Position numbers and translations under genes: made by a program | Shown here: piece by piece, positions 58,391 to 64,000 of the stretch | Layout of the letters: each line of letters begins with the position of its first letter | Numbering within the stretch: the stretch's first letter is position 1 | Notes under the pieces: model-generated | What the model saw: the letters and a program-made list of their open reading frames with translations, nothing else | The model's database searches: none | What the model was told of the DNA's origin: nothing | DNA from: Alisma plantago-aquatica | Taxonomy: Eukaryota; Streptophyta; Magnoliopsida; Alismatales; Alismataceae | Direction: 5' to 3' | Assembly (NCBI GenBank): GCA_963693085.1 | Contig: OY856409.1 | Span: 1,341,302,915 to 1,341,366,914 of the forward strand | Length of the DNA stretch: 64,000 nt

Positions 58391-61300
58391 ATGTTTATTG
58401 CTATGTGGAACATTAAAGGGGGGTGCTACATGAATAAGAAAAAGGAAATCCGTGATTGGATTGGTGTGAGTGGGTCCTCTATTGCAGAGTTAGTTGAGAC
58501 CAAGATTAAGGAGAACAATAAACAAAGTATTGGTTACCTGTTTCCACAAGGGTGGGGACATGTATCCAACCTCCAACATTCTGAGTTGGCTAGGGTGTGT
58601 GTGGCGTGGAAGCCCAATGCATGGAAGCTGACTGTGAAGATGATGTCTGATCAACATATCACTCTAGAGTGCAGGAATGTAGCAGGTTTGCACATGTGCC
58701 TGACAGCAGTGTATGCTCATAATGATGCAAAGAGAAGGAGAGAACGCTGGCATGATCTAGCATTGATTTCTACATAGATGACGACACCTTGGATGGTGGT
58801 TGGCGGTGTCAACAATGTCAGATTACAGGGTGAGAAGATTGGGCACTGACCTGCTCTACGTGTTTTGATTGATGCCTTTAATAGGGCCATTAATAAAGCG
58901 GAGCTGATGGAACTACCCATGATAGGTGGTGATCTCTTCATGTGGAGTAGTGAATAAGACTCCGAGGACAGAATAGCTAGCAAACTGGATAGAGCTCTGG
59001 TTAATGATGAATGGTTGAAACTCTTTCCTAATGTACAAGTGAAGGCGGGTGGATTTGAGCTTAGTGATCATGCTCTTCTTCTTATGTGCAGATCATAGAG
59101 AAGAAACAAAAGTGGAGACATTTCATATTTCTCAACTACTGGGCAGAGTGGAAGGGCTTTGATGAAATACTTAAGGAGGTATGGTGAACACACATACATG
59201 GAAATCATATGTTTGTCTTTGCAAAAAAGTTGTCACTACTGAAAACAACATTGGAAAAATGGGAAAAGGAGAAGGTGAATATCCCTAATTTGATATTGTC
59301 AACAAAGAAGGAATGTAGGGAGGTGAGAAAGCTTCTGATGGCTGATCCGCTCAATGAGGAACTAATAAAGAAGGATAGAGAGCTAAGACTGATGCTAGCT
59401 GATCTAAAAAAGGTTGAAGAGAAATTCTACTGGTAAAAAAGTAAAGAAAAATGGATGGAAGATGGTGACAGGAATACTAAGTTCTATCACATGGCAGTGA
59501 GAAGAAGGGAAGCTTCTAATATCATCTATGAACTGATTGATAAAGACAGGCTAGTGGTTAACAAATAAGAAGATATTGAAGACCAAGCCGTGCAATTCTA
59601 CAATGATCTCTACAATAAAAATTCTGAAGACAGTGAGGAGGAGGAAGACATAGACTGGAAGTTCAAACTCTCTAGCACCCATAACAACATTCTTACAAGG
59701 GAGGTTACTGAACAAGAAGTCAAAGACGCCTTATGGAGCATAGGCTGCAATAAATCCCCCAGGTCAGACGGATTCAATGCTTTCTTCTACAGGACGGCTT
59801 GGGACACAATTAAAGAAGATCTACTGAAATATGTGAGATGGTTTCTTGAAGGAGGAAACATGGTAAGACAAGTTAATCATGCTTTTTTGGTCCTCATTCC
59901 AAAGAAGAAGATTACAGCATCACTTGCAGATTTTAGACCTATTGCTTGCTGCTCTATTCAATATAAGATCATTGCAAAAATACTAGCTACAAGGCTGAAG
60001 TTGGTCCTTCCTTTCCTTATTTCTGAAAATCAAGGAGCTTTTATTACTAGCAGGAGTATTAGTGATTGTGCCCTTCTTGCTGATGAGTTCTTAGCTGATT
60101 TCAATGTGATGAGAGGGAGTAGAAAGGCTTGTTTAAAACTTGACATCTCAAAGGCCTATGACAGCGTCAGATGGATGGGGGAAACTATAGTGGATTATGC
60201 AATAGATGGGCTTCTCCAAAATGTGGATACAGTGGATGCAGGAATGTGTTGGCACAACAAGTTTTTCAGTGTTAGTAAATGGCACATCAGATGGTATGTT
60301 CAAAGGAAGTAACGGTCTGCGACAAGGTGACCCTGTTTCTCCGCTCCTCTTCACCATTGTCATGGAATATTTCACAAAGAAGCTGAAGGAAGCTGAAGAC
60401 AAGAAAGTGATTAAATCCTATACGGTCCATGGTATGAAGGTAACGAGTCACCTCATATTTGCTAATGATGTATAGTTGTTCCTAGAGGCTAAAGTTAACA
60501 TGTTACTGGAGCTGAAATTTTTTTTGGGAGATTTTAGGGAGCATACGGGGTTGCGGATTAATGAGAATAAAACCCAACTCTATCTTTCTAATAATTGTCA
60601 ACACATGGAAGCCAGACTACAAGAAGCCTTGGGCATGGAGTTGGGCAAATTCCCGACTAAATATTTAGGCTTTCCACTTGCAGGTGGCAATTTATAAGTC
60701 AAAGACTTTGCTGAATGCATTGGTAGATTGGAAGAGATAATAGCGAGATGGCTTACCCAGAAGACATCCATGGTGGGCAGAGCTACCCTTATTAGAGCAG
60801 CTATTGAGGGGCTTCTCATCTTCTGAGTGCAACAAGGTGAGATTCCGGGAGCAGTGCTTGACAGGATGGAGATGAAAATCTCAAACTTTATCTGAGCAGG
60901 TGAGTACCATCCCATGTGCTATGCTAGGTTGGCCTTACCCAAAGATGAAGGAAGTTTGCAGCTGAAAACTCCAAAGGATATTGCTAGATGGGGGACATTG
61001 AAGTGAATTATTTTGTACCAAATAGGAGGCTCTGTATGGGGAAGATGCATGAGAGAAAGATACCCACAAGGGCTAGACTTTCAGCCATGTACCTGAGAAG
61101 GTATCCCGCGTACCATTCATATGATGAGGAATCTATGGCCGCAGGTCAAGCACCTGTTTGGTCTGAATCATGCCGGCAATTGGCATATGATAAATCCAAA
61201 AGTCGATCTGTGGGAGATAACGAGGACAAGAGCTGAAAAAGATGGGATTCTGATGCTGATTTGGGCTGGTAAGCATGTTAATGGTCTACATGTGTTTTTA

Positions 61301-61602
61301 AAATTTTGCATGGAGCCTTAGCGACTTTGGACAAAGTGCATAAGTGGAACAACAATATTTATGTCACTTGTTACCTATGCAATGAGAAGGAGGAATCCCA
61401 TAAACACATGTTTGGTAGCTGCAATTTTATGAGGACTCTATGGGAGAAAGTTTGCAAAGAATTCCAACTCCGAATCAAGCTGAATGAAGACATAAAGAAG
61501 ACGATCAAACTATGCACCAATGCTGAGAAAAGATACTCTTATTTGCTGCTCTATGCTTCCATGTTTGGAATAAAAGAAATGACTACAAGAGTGGTGGTTT
61601 AG
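58391..61602 (+). pseudogene. LINE-2 ORF2: endonuclease, reverse transcriptase, zf-RVT
   Basis: The likely start ATG at 58391 gives MFIAMWNIKGG, the start of the APE-type endonuclease, with ELVETK carrying the catalytic Glu. The usual GGDFN box reads GGVNN near 58800, so its Asp is lost; LSDHALL ends the domain. RT follows: LKLDISKAYDSV (motif A, intact Asp), a frameshift near 60180, then NGLRQGDPVSPLLF and the catalytic box FAND, with Asn at 60464-60466 replacing the first Asp, followed by TAG. The C-terminal zinc motif CYLCNEKEESHKHMFGSC is near 61370-61425. Numerous stops are present. Confidence 0.92.
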
Positions 61603-61790
61603 ATAGGTGTGTGAGTACTATTGCTGCAAAAATTTGTAAAAATGTAAAAAGGAGACTACGTTTAGCTAGCTGTGTGAGTTGTTCACGTATACGCTGTATA
61701 GAGAGCATGGGGCTATATGTAACTTTTGACCTCCTACAGTTGTAGGAGGGAGTCAGAATATATTTACATGATTCTAATACATACATACAG

Positions 61791-61977
61791 TCGGCAAGGG
61801 AATAGCCCGGTTGGCGAATTCCGTTGGTCCTCAATGAAGGGACCCGGGTTTGAAACCACATGGAGAAGCATCACTTGATTTACCACCCTCTCAGGCATCT
61901 GGCCTCCGCCACGGGTTATGGGAGAGGGGGGCGAAATCTTTCTCTCTTAATCCCATACATACATACATACATACACG
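61791..61977 (+). mobile_element. tRNA-derived SINE with (CATA)n tail
   Basis: A box TAGCCCGGTTGGCGA (61803-61817) and B box GGTTTGAAACC (61847-61857), followed by a ~95-bp body (CCTCCGCCACGGGTTATGGG) and a CATA repeat (about 61955-61977). It starts directly beside the right TSD copy of LINE-2. The family is not identified. Confidence 0.72.
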
Positions 61978-64000
61978 CACGCATACACACACATGGACAG
62001 AACCATGATCTGGTCATTGGGGGAGTTGATTTCATTTTATGGGTCACTTTAAGGATACAATAGAGGGCATCATTAGATTTTGTGCACCCTTTTCTGAGTT
62101 TTATGTGCTCAAATTTTAATCAAATTATGTATTTTCTTTGCTAACAACATATTAGAGAGATGCCTCTAATATCTCACCTAATAATATTGCATGCTCATAT
62201 AAAAAACAAAATATAAAATAATGATGGTATCTAATGATACACCAATAAAATTTGGTGAGTTGTAATAGGGATAACTACTTTCTTTTAATCATGAGGTATT
62301 TGTGTATGTGTGCATGTACATGTCTATGTATGTATGTAGTGGGTATTGATGTGTGTGCATGCTCCTTACAGATGTCTCGTGATTAGTGTGCCTGATATAA
62401 GGTTATAGTTAATTAGGGGGAATGTAGTTGGACACATAATAAGAATAAATGTTTTGATGGTAGTGCAATCATAATGGAGTAGTAAAAGACTATAAGGGGG
62501 CCTTTTACCCCTACACCACGGGTTTGATCCCATGTTTTCTTTCATAAAAAGAAAAAACTCCAAAACCATTAAAAATCGTTACATCATCCATAGAGGGTGA
62601 AGGTTGAGACGAGACTATGTGTATGTGTATGTGTGTGGTGATGTGAGGAAGTGTGTATGGATCGGTGTATGCAACTTTCATGCATCAACCAGTAAAAAAT
62701 AATAGAAATATTATATATGAAATCCAACCAAATGGATTGAATTATAAGCATCAAGATTAGATGTGTTTAAAATATCACAATTATGTGCAATGTATGTCAC
62801 TTATACTTCTAATAACTATATGTTATTCAACGATTTTTACAATCACAATGGTTTATCATTGATAAATAAATATAGATTTTATCCTTTTGTATTATCTATG
62901 AATAGCAAATTGAGTATAATTTTGATAAACATAATTTCAAAGAGTATACATCATATATATAAGATGAAAGTACTCAGCAGAGTTTTACAGTCATGTTGAC
63001 TTAAACTGTGTACATATAAATTATAAAATACTAAGGTGCACAATAGTTTTAACTACACACATACTTACATAATGTCATTTTATAATATAGTAAATTAAGA
63101 AAAGTTATGTAAATTTGAAAGTATATAATCCAATTAAAGAAATATGAAGAAACTTCAGTTATGATTCAATAAATTAAATTCTTTTATTAGTTTATAGTTA
63201 TATAAGTGAGGAATTTAGATAGTAGACTAGAATTTGTATTTTGTGAATGAAAAATGAGATCACTAATACCAAAAACGTTAATTAGATTATTTATGAAGCA
63301 CTTAATATGGTGGTGTACATTTTAACAAATGAAACATGTTACTATTATATCTTCTCACATAACAACCTAATTTTATAACTAACTTTTAAAAGAAAAGTTG
63401 TAACTTTTCAATAGACAATATAAGATATCAATACTTGATAATATTTTAGATATGGAATATAAAAAATCACTGGAATGAGAGACAATCACTTTTGGTGACA
63501 AGAAATAGGAAAAATGAGAGCCTAACAAGTTAGATTATCAAAAGTTATTGTTGAGAATAGGACTATAAAAATACTAAAATAAAAATAATGAAGGATGTTG
63601 TTTGAAAATCTATCATTTTTTCTAAGTAATCTCATTCTAAGATTTTCATATAAAAATAGGAGCCATTTAACTTTGATGTCAAATACCACCTCATCTAGTA
63701 TAACTACTAAGGGAAAATATAATTGAAAGTTCTTATAGACAGTAGCTATTTATAAATTACCTAAAGTCTGAGGACTTATAATGAAATATGTAGAAATAAA
63801 GAACTTCTTATTGAAAATGTGTAAAATGCAGCATCAGCTGTTACACCACGATCTCACAATTACCACCAATCATGAGATTAGGGCATAAATTGAGGATTTA
63901 ACATAAAACAAAGATCTCCCTTAACTTTTTATTTTCTTAATCACTTAGAATTAACCTAAAGGAAAATCCTATAACTTGGATAACACCGAATTATATTAAC
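61978..64000. other. AT-rich intergenic DNA
   Basis: No gene with a recognisable domain. A lone B-box-like GGGTTTGATCCC (62518-62529) followed by an A-rich stretch could mark another old SINE, but no A box is convincing. GT-rich microsatellite-like stretches occur at 62300-62360 and 62615-62640. Confidence 0.5.

Larger units (their letters stand above)
56893..61776 (+). mobile_element. LINE-2: L1-type LINE, near full length with 14-bp TSD
   Basis: It is flanked by ATACATACATACAG at 56879-56892 and 61777-61790. The 5' leader is short, ORF1 is intact and ORF2 is broken. The 3' end lacks a poly(A) tail (it ends ACATGATTCTA). The length of 4884 bp is within the usual range for plant L1 elements. 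Because the TSD lies in a microsatellite it is not conclusive, but the non-repeat terminal AG is also duplicated. Confidence 0.85.

Overview
The window is plant nuclear DNA made almost entirely of transposable elements. Diagnostic features are an Athila-type Ty3/gypsy element with a tRNA-Asp-like primer site, a Tekay/Del-type chromovirus with a tRNA-iMet-like primer site and chromodomain, Ty1/copia solo LTRs, plant L1-type LINEs (DUF4283-like ORF1, zf-RVT at the ORF2 end), tRNA-derived SINEs and AT-rich MITE-like elements. I see no intact host gene, rRNA, functional tRNA gene or CRISPR array. The species cannot be named from this sequence; a flowering plant with a large, repeat-rich genome fits. 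Every autonomous element carries stops, frameshifts or lost catalytic residues, which suggests old heterochromatin.

Layout. (1) 1-11171: minus-strand Athila-like element running off the left edge (5' LTR, PBS, gag, PR-RT-RNase H, IN, spacer, third ORF; the 3' LTR lies outside). A 26-bp dyad repeat occurs both upstream of the LTR TATA box and in the pol/third-ORF spacer, which has its own TATA box. (2) 11172-16251: unassigned sequence, two adjacent MITE-like copies in (TA)n tracts, a short SINE and a TIR element. (3) 16252-50150: one decayed LINE (LINE-1) split by two LTR elements, each with its own 5-bp target duplication. These are a 12.0-kb LARD with 5.04-kb LTRs (17528-29572, TSD CGAGC) and a 16-kb minus-strand chromovirus (31801-47844, TSD ATCAC). 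The chromovirus itself holds two solo LTRs and a 49-bp retroposed scrap. (4) 50151-56892: AT-rich DNA with a second copy of the copia-type solo LTR in opposite orientation, a 254-bp foldback and a tandem array. (5) 56893-61776: a nearly full-length second LINE (LINE-2) with a 14-bp TSD, followed by a SINE. (6) 61978-64000: AT-rich DNA without recognised genes.

How the parts relate. The LARD is non-autonomous but shares its terminal bases, PBS type, polypurine tract, chromodomain tail and an LTR block with the chromovirus. It looks like an internally deleted relative that was mobilised in trans. Relative ages can be read from nesting and LTR divergence: LINE-1 is oldest, then the chromovirus (LTRs differ by more than 10% by eye), then the LARD (about 2-4%). 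The two solo LTRs are younger than the chromovirus they interrupt.
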